From Prolixibacteraceae bacterium (GTDB taxonomy: Bacteria > Bacteroidota > Bacteroidia > Bacteroidales > Prolixibacteraceae): a stretch of 12,112 nt of DNA. The notes beneath the pieces are model-generated. The model saw only the letters and a list, made by a program, of their open reading frames with translations, was not told the origin of the DNA and did not search any database. The stretch is taken from the NCBI GenBank assembly GCA_017998095.1, contig JAGODU010000118.1, forward strand, positions 1 through 12,112, given 5' to 3'. The position numbers and the translations under genes were made by a program. Numbering within the stretch: position 1 is the stretch's first letter; each line of letters begins with the position of its first letter. Positions 1-7,149 of this stretch are shown one piece after another.

Positions 1-1802
1 AGTTTTACATGTCTTAATTTGTATTCTTCAACTAATCGGGGTACAATAATATGTAATATTTCATGCTCATCTTCTACATAAGCACCTTTCCTCTTCCAGA
101 TAACGCTTTCAATATATTTGTCAAAAAGCAATCCGCTGACTAAACTATTAATTTCCCTGTCAGCATGAGAAGTAAAATATTTCTCAGGGTTGAAAAATTC
201 TTCTTTATAATGTTTCTTAAATTGTTCTAAAATATTTTTTATTACCTCATCTTTTGAAATAAGATTGTCCTTTTCAATCTCTGAAATAATAAAATCACCA
301 ACTTTAATTATTTCGATCTCATTATTATCAGGATTTTCTATTGAAAACAAATCAAAATCGAAGTACCTTATAAGAACTCTCAATAAGGCTTTCTCTTCTG
401 TTTCACATGGATTTTTAGCAGCATTCTCTATAGGTGCTTGCCTTGGTGCTGAAGATTTTTTAATGAACTCCCTTCTTTCTTTTTCAATTTCTTCTCCTGA
501 AAGTTTATATTTAATCTTCCTGACCTCTGAATAAAGTATATCTTCGGATACATCAAGCATCTTACTGCATTCTTTAATATAAACAGACCTGGTAATAGCA
601 TCAGGAATTACCGAAATGGAATTGACAATATCACTAATTAAGCGAGCTCTGGCCACAGGGTCGTTAGCAGTATCCCTAAGCAATAATTGTGTCTTAAATC
701 TAATGAAATCGGTCTCATTCTTTAAAATATAATCAATCAAAGATGAAGAATTCATTGAACGTGCAAAAGAATCGGGGTCCTCTCCATCTGGCAGAGGTAC
801 AACTTTTACATTTATACCTTCTTCAATGACCATATCAATACCTCTTAATGAAGCTTTAATACCCGCTGGATCACCATCATAAATTATTGTAATATTTGAA
901 GTGAACCTTCTGATCATTCTAATCTGGTCAGTTGTTAAAGAGGTTCCGGAAGAGGCAACCACATTTTCAATACCCGCCTGATGAAAAGAAATAACATCGG
1001 TATACCCCTCTACGAGATAACATTTATCTGATCTTGAGATACTATTCTTTGCAAAGTAAATCCCATACAACACTTTGCTTTTATGATATATTTCAGACTC
1101 CGGAGAATTAAGATACTTTGCTACTTTTGGATCTGTCTTTAAAACTCTTCCTCCAAAAGCTATTACCCTGCCGGCCAGATTATGAAAAGGGAAGATTACC
1201 CTGCCGGCAAACCTATCCCGCATCCAATCATCTTTTCTGACAGTCAGACCGGTTTCTTCAAGAAACTCCATTTTATAGCCCTGTCTTAAAGCCGTCTTCG
1301 TAAACAAATCTTTTTGATCAGGACAATATCCCAGTTGAAATTTCTTAATTATGTCATCCCGAATACCTCTTTCTCTGAAATAACTTAATCCAACAATCCT
1401 GCCCTCATTTTCATTATGCAAATAGCCAGTAAAAAATTCACAAGCATAATTTGAAACAATCATTAAACTTTCATGTTTGTTTCGAAGTGCTATACTTTCT
1501 GCTGACTCCTCTTCTTCGACAACTTCAATGTGATATTTACGGGCTAGATATTTAAGCGCTTCGAAATATGATAAATGTTCATGCTCCATTATGAAGTTTA
1601 CCGAACTCCCCCCTTTCCCGCATCCAAAGCATTTATATATCTGTTTGCCGGGTGAAACTGTAAATGAAGGTGTCTTTTCGTTATGAAACGGACAGTTTCC
1701 TAAATAGTTGACTCCCCTTTTCTTTAGAGAAACAAAATCTTGTACTACTTCAACAATGTCAGCAGCATCAATTATTTTGTTTATCGTTCCCTGGTCAATC
1801 AT
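1..1802 (-). CDS. dnaG: DNA primase DnaG (3' end beyond window)
   Basis: Synthesises RNA primers for the replication fork. I translated the minus strand from the ATG at 1802-1800; 600 codons stay open to the left edge, so the C-terminal helicase-binding region is mostly or wholly missing. Residues 37-61 form the CHC2 zinc finger: C37 and H40 in NCPFHNEKTPSF, C58 and C61 in CFGCGKGG. The catalytic core follows with DRFAGRVIFPFHN and VIAFGGR (about 196-219). The TOPRIM acidic residues are E265 (LVEGYTDV) and D309/D311 (IYDGDPAG), and PDGEDPDSFA lies downstream. All expected metal ligands are present and there is no frameshift. The start MIDQGTINKIIDAADIVEVV is typical for the family. No Shine-Dalgarno sequence is visible; a TAnnTTTG element ends 4 nt before the ATG. 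The gene lies downstream of tRNA-Phe but is separated by an intrinsic terminator. Identification is very secure. Confidence 0.98.
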   Translation of the reverse strand, partial: MIDQGTINKIIDAADIVEVVQDFVSLKKRGVNYLGNCPFHNEKTPSFTVSPGKQIYKCFGCGKGGSSVNFIMEHEHLSYFEALKYLARKYHIEVVEEEESAESIALRNKHESLMIVSNYACEFFTGYLHNENEGRIVGLSYFRERGIRDDIIKKFQLGYCPDQKDLFTKTALRQGYKMEFLEETGLTVRKDDWMRDRFAGRVIFPFHNLAGRVIAFGGRVLKTDPKVAKYLNSPESEIYHKSKVLYGIYFAKNSISRSDKCYLVEGYTDVISFHQAGIENVVASSGTSLTTDQIRMIRRFTSNITIIYDGDPAGIKASLRGIDMVIEEGINVKVVPLPDGEDPDSFARSMNSSSLIDYILKNETDFIRFKTQLLLRDTANDPVARARLISDIVNSISVIPDAITRSVYIKECSKMLDVSEDILYSEVRKIKYKLSGEEIEKERREFIKKSSAPRQAPIENAAKNPCETEEKALLRVLIRYFDFDLFSIENPDNNEIEIIKVGDFIISEIEKDNLISKDEVIKNILEQFKKHYKEEFFNPEKYFTSHADREINSLVSGLLFDKYIESVIWKRKGAYVEDEHEILHIIVPRLVEEYKLRHVK

Positions 1803-1806
1803 GAAA

Positions 1807-1814
1807 CAAATGTA
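1807..1814 (-). promoter_or_regulatory. Putative -7 element of the dnaG promoter
   Basis: On the minus strand this reads TACATTTG, an exact match to the Bacteroidota -7 consensus TAnnTTTG, only 4 nt upstream of the dnaG ATG. No clear TTG/TTTG -33 box is seen at the usual distance. If used, transcription would begin at or very near the start codon, giving a leaderless or nearly leaderless mRNA. The match could be chance in AT-rich DNA. Confidence 0.4.
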
Positions 1815-1850
1815 GGAATTAAAAGGAATTATTTTAAATACACAGCATTC

Positions 1851-1881
1851 AAAAAAAAAGGAGAGTATTAACTCTCCTTTT
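1851..1881 (-). terminator. Intrinsic terminator after tRNA-Phe
   Basis: On the minus strand, just after the tRNA, a perfect 6-bp stem GGAGAG/CTCTCC (1872-1877 with 1860-1865) closes a 6-nt loop. It can extend by A-T pairs on the flanks. It is followed by nine T residues (1851-1859). This is a classic rho-independent terminator and separates tRNA-Phe from dnaG. Confidence 0.85.
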
Positions 1882-1882
1882 G

Positions 1883-1955
<73 letters not shown>

Positions 1956-1974
1956 ATCCTTTATTTTGTGGCGT

Positions 1975-2005
1975 CAAAAGTAAACCATTTTTCCGAAATA
2001 CCAAA
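1975..2005 (-). promoter_or_regulatory. Bacteroidota-type promoter for tRNA-Phe
   Basis: Reading the minus strand, a -33 box TTTG (2002-2005) and a -7 box TACTTTTG (1975-1982, matching TAnnTTTG) are separated by 19 nt. The predicted start lies near 1968, about a dozen bases before the mature tRNA 5' end. Confidence 0.75.
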
Positions 2006-2059
2006 TATTAATTCATCCGATAATTATTTTTTTTAAATTCGTTTTAATTCACTTTTACC

Positions 2060-2088
2060 TTGCTAATTTAATTTTTTTTATAAATTTG
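2060..2088 (+). promoter_or_regulatory. Bacteroidota-type promoter for the tRNA-Gln pair
   Basis: The -33 box TTG (2060-2062) and -7 box TAAATTTG (2081-2088) are separated by 18 nt, most of it T-rich. The predicted start is near 2093-2096, leaving a leader of about 15 nt before the first tRNA-Gln. It is divergent from the tRNA-Phe promoter, about 55 bp away. Confidence 0.75.
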
Positions 2089-2110
2089 CACCCGTCTTTG
2101 AGAAAAGCAT

Positions 2111-2183
2111 TGTCCTATGGTGTAATTGGCAACACGTCTGATTTTGGTTCAGAAGAGTCTAAGTTCGAGCCTTAGTAGGACAA
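2111..2183 (+). tRNA. tRNA-Gln (anticodon UUG)
   Basis: A 73-nt cloverleaf. The acceptor TGTCCTA pairs fully with TAGGACA, including the U1-A72 pair typical of tRNA-Gln. The D-stem is GTGT/ACAC, the anticodon stem TCTGA/TCAGA with loop TTTTGGT (anticodon TTG), and the T-stem CTAAG/CTTAG with loop TTCGAGC. The discriminator is A and CCA is not encoded. It is the first gene of a two-tRNA unit; the next tRNA begins 43 bp downstream. Confidence 0.96.
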
Positions 2184-2226
2184 CTATTAAAATAAGTTCT
2201 ATATTTGATTTAATAAATTCTAATAT

Positions 2227-2299
2227 TGTCCTGTAGTGTAATTGGCAACACGTCTGACTCTGGATCAGAAGAGTAAAGGTTCGAGCCCTTTCAGGACAA
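2227..2299 (+). tRNA. tRNA-Gln (anticodon CUG)
   Basis: A 73-nt cloverleaf closely similar to the preceding tRNA-Gln. The acceptor is TGTCCTG/CAGGACA, D-stem GTGT/ACAC, anticodon stem TCTGA/TCAGA with loop CTCTGGA (anticodon CTG), and T-stem AAAGG/CCTTT. The discriminator is A and CCA is not encoded. No promoter of its own is evident in the 43-bp spacer, so it is probably co-transcribed. A short T-rich run (2301-2310) follows without a separate hairpin. The end of a minus-strand gene lies 9 bp away. Confidence 0.96.
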
Positions 2300-2308
2300 C
2301 TTCTTTTT

Positions 2309-2731
2309 TTAATCTGATAAAGCCCCTTTTATTAAAGTTACATCCATCAAATACCCGGTACAAATTCCTTTGATTTTTATTTTGTCTCCTGCTTTCCCTA
2401 TTTCATCTTCTTTAATTTCCTCTTTGCTAATAGAACAGCTTACACCTGAAAATGAATCCGGATCTTTTAATATTATGACATAGCTTTCCTCATCAGAACT
2501 TATCTCAGCAATCACACCTTCAACTTCCACAATCTTATCTACATACTTTGTACTTGCACTTTGCTCATCACTTTCAAATTCATTAACAATTTCTGAACAA
2601 AGCACCTTAAAATCAGGTTTCTTTCCCGCAACACTGTTATCGCTCTTGCGAAATACGTATAAGCTAACTATAGCTGCAACTATTAATCCAATAACAGATA
2701 ATGCTATTATGTATTTCCAGCCTTTTTTCAT
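2309..2731 (-). CDS. Membrane-anchored OB-fold (tRNA_anti-like) protein
   Basis: A 140-residue protein of unknown function. A short basic N-terminus is followed by one hydrophobic segment (about residues 7-27), suggesting a signal anchor with the rest outside the cytoplasm. Residues 62-140 match the pattern of the tRNA_anti-like OB-fold family: a first strand DKIVEVEGVIAEI, a middle strand with GVSCSI, then GDKIKIKGICTGYLMDV (116-131). C99 and C124 could pair or be structural. Despite the family name, no tRNA-related role should be assumed. It is the last gene of a minus-strand operon; its ATG comes 3 bp after the YceI-family stop codon, so translation is probably coupled. No terminator is visible before the convergent tRNA-Gln genes. 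Confidence 0.75.
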   Translation of the reverse strand: MKKGWKYIIALSVIGLIVAAIVSLYVFRKSDNSVAGKKPDFKVLCSEIVNEFESDEQSASTKYVDKIVEVEGVIAEISSDEESYVIILKDPDSFSGVSCSISKEEIKEDEIGKAGDKIKIKGICTGYLMDVTLIKGALSD

Positions 2732-2734
2732 TTC

Positions 2735-3289
2735 TTAATTATTTTGAAGTGGTTTATAATCCAACTCTACTGAAACATCAACAATCTTTGCAACTCTGTC
2801 TTCAACAACTGCAGGCACTTTAATTCCGTAATCATTAATAGATACTTTAAAATTACATTTCCCTGTAGCTCCCCCTTCTTTGATATCTACAACTGCCGGA
2901 ACTGTTATTGTTTTTGTTATTCCATGAATTGTTATATCCCCGGCAACCTGAATATTTATAGTACCCTTTTTTGAAATGTCTATCTTATCGTAATCAACTA
3001 TCTTACCCTTAAAATTTGCCTTTGGATGTAGATGTGATTCCATATATGTCTCATTGAAATGTTCGGCTGCTGTAGCCAACGTAAACTCAAATCCTTTAAT
3101 CAACATGGCGCATACTATTTCTCCTGACTTGACATCAAAAAAACTAATAACCTGTTTATTTGTTCCATCTATATCTATCACATCAGTATGCGACATGAAA
3201 TAGGCTTTACCTGTCTTGGTATAATATTTTTCCTGTGAAAAACTATTTATAGTTATCAAACAGAAAATAATGAATAATATTTTTTTCAT
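2735..3289 (-). CDS. Secreted YceI-family lipid/isoprenoid-binding protein
   Basis: A 184-residue protein, normal length for the YceI family, whose lipocalin-like barrels bind polyisoprenoid or other amphiphilic ligands in the periplasm. A signal peptide spans residues 1-18 with likely cleavage before Q19 (SFS-QEK). Family signatures are HFNETYMESHLHPKANFKG (77-95) and GDITIHGITKTITVP (117-131), and the closing strands carry DYGIKVP and a final LDYKP. It has no lipobox, so it is likely soluble. AAGGAA lies about 11 nt before the ATG and is the clearest ribosome binding site in this operon. The upstream neighbour is a DUF5777 barrel 26 bp away and the downstream one an OB-fold protein 3 bp away. 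The ligand and process are unknown. Confidence 0.88.
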   Translation of the reverse strand: MKKILFIIFCLITINSFSQEKYYTKTGKAYFMSHTDVIDIDGTNKQVISFFDVKSGEIVCAMLIKGFEFTLATAAEHFNETYMESHLHPKANFKGKIVDYDKIDISKKGTINIQVAGDITIHGITKTITVPAVVDIKEGGATGKCNFKVSINDYGIKVPAVVEDRVAKIVDVSVELDYKPLQNN

Positions 3290-3315
3290 CTTGTTGTTTC
3301 CTTTTTTAAATGCAA

Positions 3316-4215
3316 TTATTGTGCCTTCTTTCCCCCAATCGTAAACACCTGCGAAATGTTGAATCCAAGCCTTACATCTCCCTTGAAAATATTCCCGGTT
3401 GTCTCTCCTATCATGGAATGTTCAATCATACTTTGACAATTAGTCAACATGATTTGAAAAACATGTCCTGATACCTGAATATCAACTCCTAAACTTATAG
3501 GATTATAATATTCCTTCTCTCCCACAGGAAGATTTTTATTGCCATTTACATAGTAATATTCAGCATTTACAGAAAATGTATTTGTTATTTTATATCTCCC
3601 ACCTATTCCTAATGCCCATAAATCATTTTTATGATTGCTGTTTAATACCATATTGCGATGTATATATGTTGGCATCAACTGCAATGACAGCTTCGGCGAA
3701 AACATTCTTCCTATGAGTAATTGATGAGTATAATTTAACCTCCCTGCAAAATTATTATTCCTGGCTTCATCTCCCTTATAATCATATCCGTCAATACCTA
3801 ATGTTGAAACCCACACTAAAGATACCGGCATATTCTTCACACCTTTACTTTGCTGTAAGATTGAATATTTTATATATGAATTATAAAAGGCATCATTCTG
3901 CCTGCCTATTCCGGCCATCAATTTGTCAGTAAATCCATATTCAAGACTTATATATGAATACGAACCATCAATACCCCAGAATCTGTTATATCCGGTGTTA
4001 ATATTGTCGAAACGATGATGAACCCTGAAATCAAGCCCCCCTTTGGGCATCATTTGAACCGAATGTCCATTCAATATTCTGGTCGAATAGAATGTACCCA
4101 TAGCGTACTCTGTAGTATTAGATAATTCAGCATCCAACAAAGCATCGAGATCGTCTTGCGCTCTTAAAATTATTGCAGATAAAGCAAATATTGCTATTAA
4201 TATATATTGTTTCAT
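3316..4215 (-). CDS. DUF5777-family outer-membrane beta-barrel protein
   Basis: A 299-residue secreted protein. The signal peptide covers roughly residues 1-20 (hydrophobic core IAIFALSAIIL, ending RAQ before DDLDALL). The body alternates short amphipathic strands and turns, as in small outer-membrane barrels. Characteristic stretches are VHHRFDNINTGYNRFWGIDG (65-84) followed by LEYGFTDKLMAGIGRQ (91-106). Near the C-terminus are SGHVFQIMLTN and, at the end, RLGFNISQVF. I recognise these as the DUF5777 pattern seen in Bacteroidota; the family has no assigned biochemical role. It lies 18 bp after the lipoprotein gene and 26 bp before the YceI-family gene in one transcription unit. It may form an outer-membrane pore or docking barrel for the pathway served by its neighbours, but that is inference. 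Confidence 0.8.
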   Translation of the reverse strand: MKQYILIAIFALSAIILRAQDDLDALLDAELSNTTEYAMGTFYSTRILNGHSVQMMPKGGLDFRVHHRFDNINTGYNRFWGIDGSYSYISLEYGFTDKLMAGIGRQNDAFYNSYIKYSILQQSKGVKNMPVSLVWVSTLGIDGYDYKGDEARNNNFAGRLNYTHQLLIGRMFSPKLSLQLMPTYIHRNMVLNSNHKNDLWALGIGGRYKITNTFSVNAEYYYVNGNKNLPVGEKEYYNPISLGVDIQVSGHVFQIMLTNCQSMIEHSMIGETTGNIFKGDVRLGFNISQVFTIGGKKAQ

Positions 4216-4233
4216 TATGTCTGGTCTGGTTAA

Positions 4234-4980
4234 TTATTTTAATGATTTTATTTCTTCTTCACTGAGTGCCTTACTGAACACTTTTAAATCGTCTATGCTC
4301 CCTTTAAAATAGTTGTATGGTTCTGCTGAACTTTTCCCTATTACCAGGCTGCCGTTCTTGAAATCAATTGAGTTTTCAACACTCTCGAATGCCATTTCTC
4401 CATATGATTTGTTGCTGAACCTGACAGATGATTTACCTCCTGTAATCTGAAGGCATACAAAATTCCATTCCGCCCATGTGTCAATTATCATCTCTTCCTT
4501 ATCAAACTTTTTCCTCTCTTTGCCGGAAGTCAAAGCCACAAATGTCTGCCCTGTGATACCATCAACTTCAAACTTTACAGCTCCTTTACCAAAGTCAACC
4601 ATCGTAGGAGTCATATTTACTGCCGACAGATCTTTCAACTGCTTCGAACTTTTAAAATGAAAACAAATACTCACTGTATCATAAATACCGGTAAAAAAGC
4701 TAAGTGAACTGCTGCCATCAAGAATTAAAGATCCTTTAGACCCTCCTGTATATCCCGAAGAATTAAAACCCGGAGTTCCCTCAAAATCTACTTTCAAATT
4801 GTTTAGCGATGAATCAGCTAAATTATTTTCAAATAAAAAATTGGCAACTAATGAATTGTCATAACTAATTCCTGTAGTATCCCCTTGATTACCTTTATTA
4901 TAAAATGATTCCTCATTTTCATAAGTACAGGAACTTAATATCAGAATCAATAAAAAGGTTAAATAAAAGATTGTTTTCAT
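4234..4980 (-). CDS. LamG/concanavalin-like domain lipoprotein
   Basis: A 248-residue lipoprotein. I chose the ATG at 4980-4978 rather than one 63 bp upstream, because it gives a clean lipoprotein signal: MKT, a hydrophobic core, then LSSC with C18 as the lipidated cysteine. The cysteine is followed by TYENEES, an acidic stretch like the surface-export signals of some Bacteroidota lipoproteins. Residues about 43-248 form a LamG-type jelly-roll: LVANFLFENNLADSS at the start, GGSKGSLILDGSSSLSF in the middle, and FKGSIDDLKVFSKALSEEEI at the end. These folds usually bind glycans or proteins; no catalytic residues are evident. It is the first gene of the four-gene operon, about 70 bp after the terminator of the upstream T9SS operon. 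Surface location is inferred. Confidence 0.8.
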   Translation of the reverse strand: MKTIFYLTFLLILILSSCTYENEESFYNKGNQGDTTGISYDNSLVANFLFENNLADSSLNNLKVDFEGTPGFNSSGYTGGSKGSLILDGSSSLSFFTGIYDTVSICFHFKSSKQLKDLSAVNMTPTMVDFGKGAVKFEVDGITGQTFVALTSGKERKKFDKEEMIIDTWAEWNFVCLQITGGKSSVRFSNKSYGEMAFESVENSIDFKNGSLVIGKSSAEPYNYFKGSIDDLKVFSKALSEEEIKSLK

Positions 4981-5000
4981 AGCATATTTAATTAAAGTCC

Positions 5001-5028
5001 TAAAAATAAAAAAACATATTAAACTCAA
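5001..5028 (-). promoter_or_regulatory. Weak candidate promoter for the lipoprotein operon
   Basis: On the minus strand, TTG (5026-5028) and TATTTTTA (5001-5008, one mismatch from TAnnTTTG) are separated by 17 nt. This would place the transcript start about 15 nt before the lipoprotein ATG. The region is so AT-rich that the match may be chance, but a promoter is expected here because a strong terminator lies just upstream. Confidence 0.3.
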
Positions 5029-5044
5029 GCTATTTAAGAGCATT

Positions 5045-5078
5045 AAAAATAAAAAAGGGGCTAAAAATTTTGCCCCTT
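5045..5078 (-). terminator. Intrinsic terminator of the T9SS adhesin operon
   Basis: On the minus strand, a 7-bp stem AAGGGGC/GCCCCTT (5072-5078 with 5055-5061) closes a 10-nt A/T loop that can pair further internally. It is followed by T6, A, T5. It lies about 50 bp after the OmpA-family stop codon and before the lipoprotein operon, marking the boundary between the two transcription units. Confidence 0.88.
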
Positions 5079-5126
5079 AATATTTTTTCATTTAAAATTT
5101 TTAAAAAATTAGCAACCTTCAGATTT

Positions 5127-7136
5127 TTAAAAATAGAATATACTCCTCGAACCTCTCTTTGATTGGAATTTACCCCTCTTGACAACCTTAATGATTGACC
5201 TGCGGTTGATTGCATGTTCCTGTTCAGAACATTCTTCACCATCTTCACAATGATTAAGCAATTGCGTCTCCCCAAATCCTGAATATTCTATGGTTAATTT
5301 ATCTATACCCTTACTTACAAAGTAATTGTATGCAGAAGTTGCTCTCAACTTAGATAATTTAAGGTTGTACTCATCACTACCTTTTGAATCAGTGTGAGAT
5401 TCTATTCTTAATTCAAGTCCGGGATTTTGCTTGAGCATTTCGGTTACCCTATTCAATATTACTGCAGCTTCAGGTGTAATTTTGTCACTGTCATATCCAT
5501 AATTTATATGCTCTATTTGTATAATCTGAAGTTCATCTCCATCTATCATTTCCATACTCAACGGTTCAAATTGCTGAGGCTCCTCAAGAGCATCGAAACT
5601 CATTTCGATGAAGATTTCAACTTCTATCCTTTCATTCGGAAGCTTATTATACGTAGAAACATCTTTTTCTGCAGGCATATAACTTTCCTTCGATACAGCT
5701 ATCCTGTAATTTCTTTGTTTGAAAGCACTGAAAATAAATTCTCCGTCTTCCTTGGAATATGTCACTTCAACAGTATCCTGATTTTCATCAAGCAAAGCAA
5801 CCTTAGCTCCTGCAATTTCATAAGTATTTATCCTGTCACGAATAACGCCTCTGATCTGTACAGGTATATACAATATTTTTACCTTATAAATGTCATCATA
5901 ACCCTTTCCGCCATTTCTGTCGGATGAGAAATACCCGTTGAATCCTGTTTCATCAAGCCAAAGACCAAAATCATCTTTAGAACTGTTAACAGGATAACCC
6001 ATATTATCACCTTTCCTGAAAACACCCCTGTCGGGCAAAGCCATGTAGATATCAAGACCACCCATACCGCCCATACCGTTCGATGAAAAATATAATACTC
6101 CATCATCAGCAATAAACGGGAATAATTCTTCTCCTTCTGTATTTATTTCTTCAAGATTAATAGGTGCACCCCAAATACCATTCTCTTTTCTGCACCAGTA
6201 TATATCATTTCCTCCTTTACCTCCCGGCATATCAGAAGCAAAATATAAAAGATCACCGGTCTTGTCAATCGATGGGTGCCTCAAATTATATTGCTTGTTA
6301 TTGTATTTGAAATCTCCTTTTAAATGCCATTCATTATTTTCAAAATCAGCATAATAAATCTGAAGATTATTTTCTTCGTTCTTTAAACTTGTACTTTTTG
6401 ACCCCCTGTTACTGTTGAAATACATCCTCTTCCCTTTTACATCAAAAGTTGCAGGTCCATCGTGATAAGGTGTCATCAGGTTTTTTGCATATATTGCCGA
6501 CTCTGAATAGTTGCCGTATTCATCAATGTTTGAGTAATATAAATCAAGGAAAGGCAGATTATCCCATACATACTTCGGATCCCTGTTGTTTTCAGGATCC
6601 CCTGTCGAAACAAATATAACCTTGTTGTCATATACAACAGGACCCCAGTCTGAACCGGGTGTGTTAAAAGGTACTGATTCTACTTCATAACGCGTTGAAT
6701 CCTGTAATAAGAAAGTAATATAATCAAGTAATGATTGCTCTAAATTTACCCTGCCGTCTTCCGGTCTTAATACTGAATATTCTTTAAGTGCCTCCTCAGA
6801 TTCTGTGTACTTTCCATTACTTTTTAATGCCATGGCAAAGTGAAAAATATCTTCAGGCGTTTGTTCATTCATATCCATCAATACCTTAAGCCACTTCTCT
6901 ACATCTTCTGTTCTTCCTGTGTTCCTGTAACAATCAGCTAACCGGCGTACAACATAAGCATTATTCTTATCTTTTTCATAAGCATACGTATATAGATCAA
7001 TGGCTTCATTCCATGAGAAATCAGAAAATGCCTGATCAGCCAGCTTAATCGTAATCTTTAATTGTCCAAACGATAGGTTTGCAATTAAAAGCAGTGTTAT
7101 TACCAGCCCTGAAATTATTTTAACCTTTTTCCACAT
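5127..7136 (-). CDS. TPR/PD40/OmpA-domain protein, PorE-like
   Basis: A 669-residue envelope protein. A signal peptide covers residues 1-24 (cleavage before Q25). TPR-like helices follow at about 30-140. Residues 150-420 form a PD40/WD40-like propeller whose blades end in motifs such as YFASDMPGGKGGNDIYW (299-314), YFSSNGMGGMGGLDIY and YFSSDRNGGKGYDDIY. A carboxypeptidase-regulatory-like sandwich lies at about 428-510. The OmpA peptidoglycan-binding domain lies at 544-655, with D583 in SHTDSKG and R598 in LSKLRA as the expected diaminopimelate-binding residues. This domain order is that of the T9SS component PorE, which tethers the machinery to peptidoglycan; here there is no lipobox. The tail is basic and ends SIFYF. 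It is the last gene of the operon, 13 bp after PorP/SprF and followed by a terminator. It may be an operon-dedicated homologue rather than the core PorE. Confidence 0.85.
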   Translation of the reverse strand: MWKKVKIISGLVITLLLIANLSFGQLKITIKLADQAFSDFSWNEAIDLYTYAYEKDKNNAYVVRRLADCYRNTGRTEDVEKWLKVLMDMNEQTPEDIFHFAMALKSNGKYTESEEALKEYSVLRPEDGRVNLEQSLLDYITFLLQDSTRYEVESVPFNTPGSDWGPVVYDNKVIFVSTGDPENNRDPKYVWDNLPFLDLYYSNIDEYGNYSESAIYAKNLMTPYHDGPATFDVKGKRMYFNSNRGSKSTSLKNEENNLQIYYADFENNEWHLKGDFKYNNKQYNLRHPSIDKTGDLLYFASDMPGGKGGNDIYWCRKENGIWGAPINLEEINTEGEELFPFIADDGVLYFSSNGMGGMGGLDIYMALPDRGVFRKGDNMGYPVNSSKDDFGLWLDETGFNGYFSSDRNGGKGYDDIYKVKILYIPVQIRGVIRDRINTYEIAGAKVALLDENQDTVEVTYSKEDGEFIFSAFKQRNYRIAVSKESYMPAEKDVSTYNKLPNERIEVEIFIEMSFDALEEPQQFEPLSMEMIDGDELQIIQIEHINYGYDSDKITPEAAVILNRVTEMLKQNPGLELRIESHTDSKGSDEYNLKLSKLRATSAYNYFVSKGIDKLTIEYSGFGETQLLNHCEDGEECSEQEHAINRRSIIKVVKRGKFQSKRGSRSIFYF

Positions 7137-7149
7137 ATTCTTCTCATAA

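Noticed and set aside
265..534. A short plus-strand open frame opposite dnaG.
   Set aside because: It is antisense to a confidently identified dnaG frame and has no family features.
1162..1208. A 14-bp exact direct repeat (1162-1175 and 1195-1208) inside dnaG.
   Set aside because: It is 33 bp apart and in frame, encoding the conserved AGRVI segments on each side of the FPFHN motif. Protein constraint explains it; no mobile or regulatory meaning is supported.
4981..5043. A 21-codon upstream extension of the LamG lipoprotein starting at ATG 5043.
   Set aside because: It would bury the lipoprotein signal peptide behind a second hydrophobic stretch. The internal ATG at 4980 gives a standard signal with LSSC.
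5085..5135. AT-rich palindromic runs after the OmpA gene.
   Set aside because: Symmetry of A and T runs is expected by chance in such DNA and has no T-tract or GC stem beyond the terminator already listed.
5030..5275. An 81-codon minus-strand frame across the end of the OmpA gene and the terminator.
   Set aside because: It overlaps a conserved OmpA domain in another frame and runs through the terminator hairpin; low-complexity AT-rich tail.
5427..5927. A 166-codon plus-strand open frame opposite the OmpA-domain gene.
   Set aside because: It is antisense to a well-supported PD40/OmpA coding region, has no recognisable domain and reads like a frame shadow.
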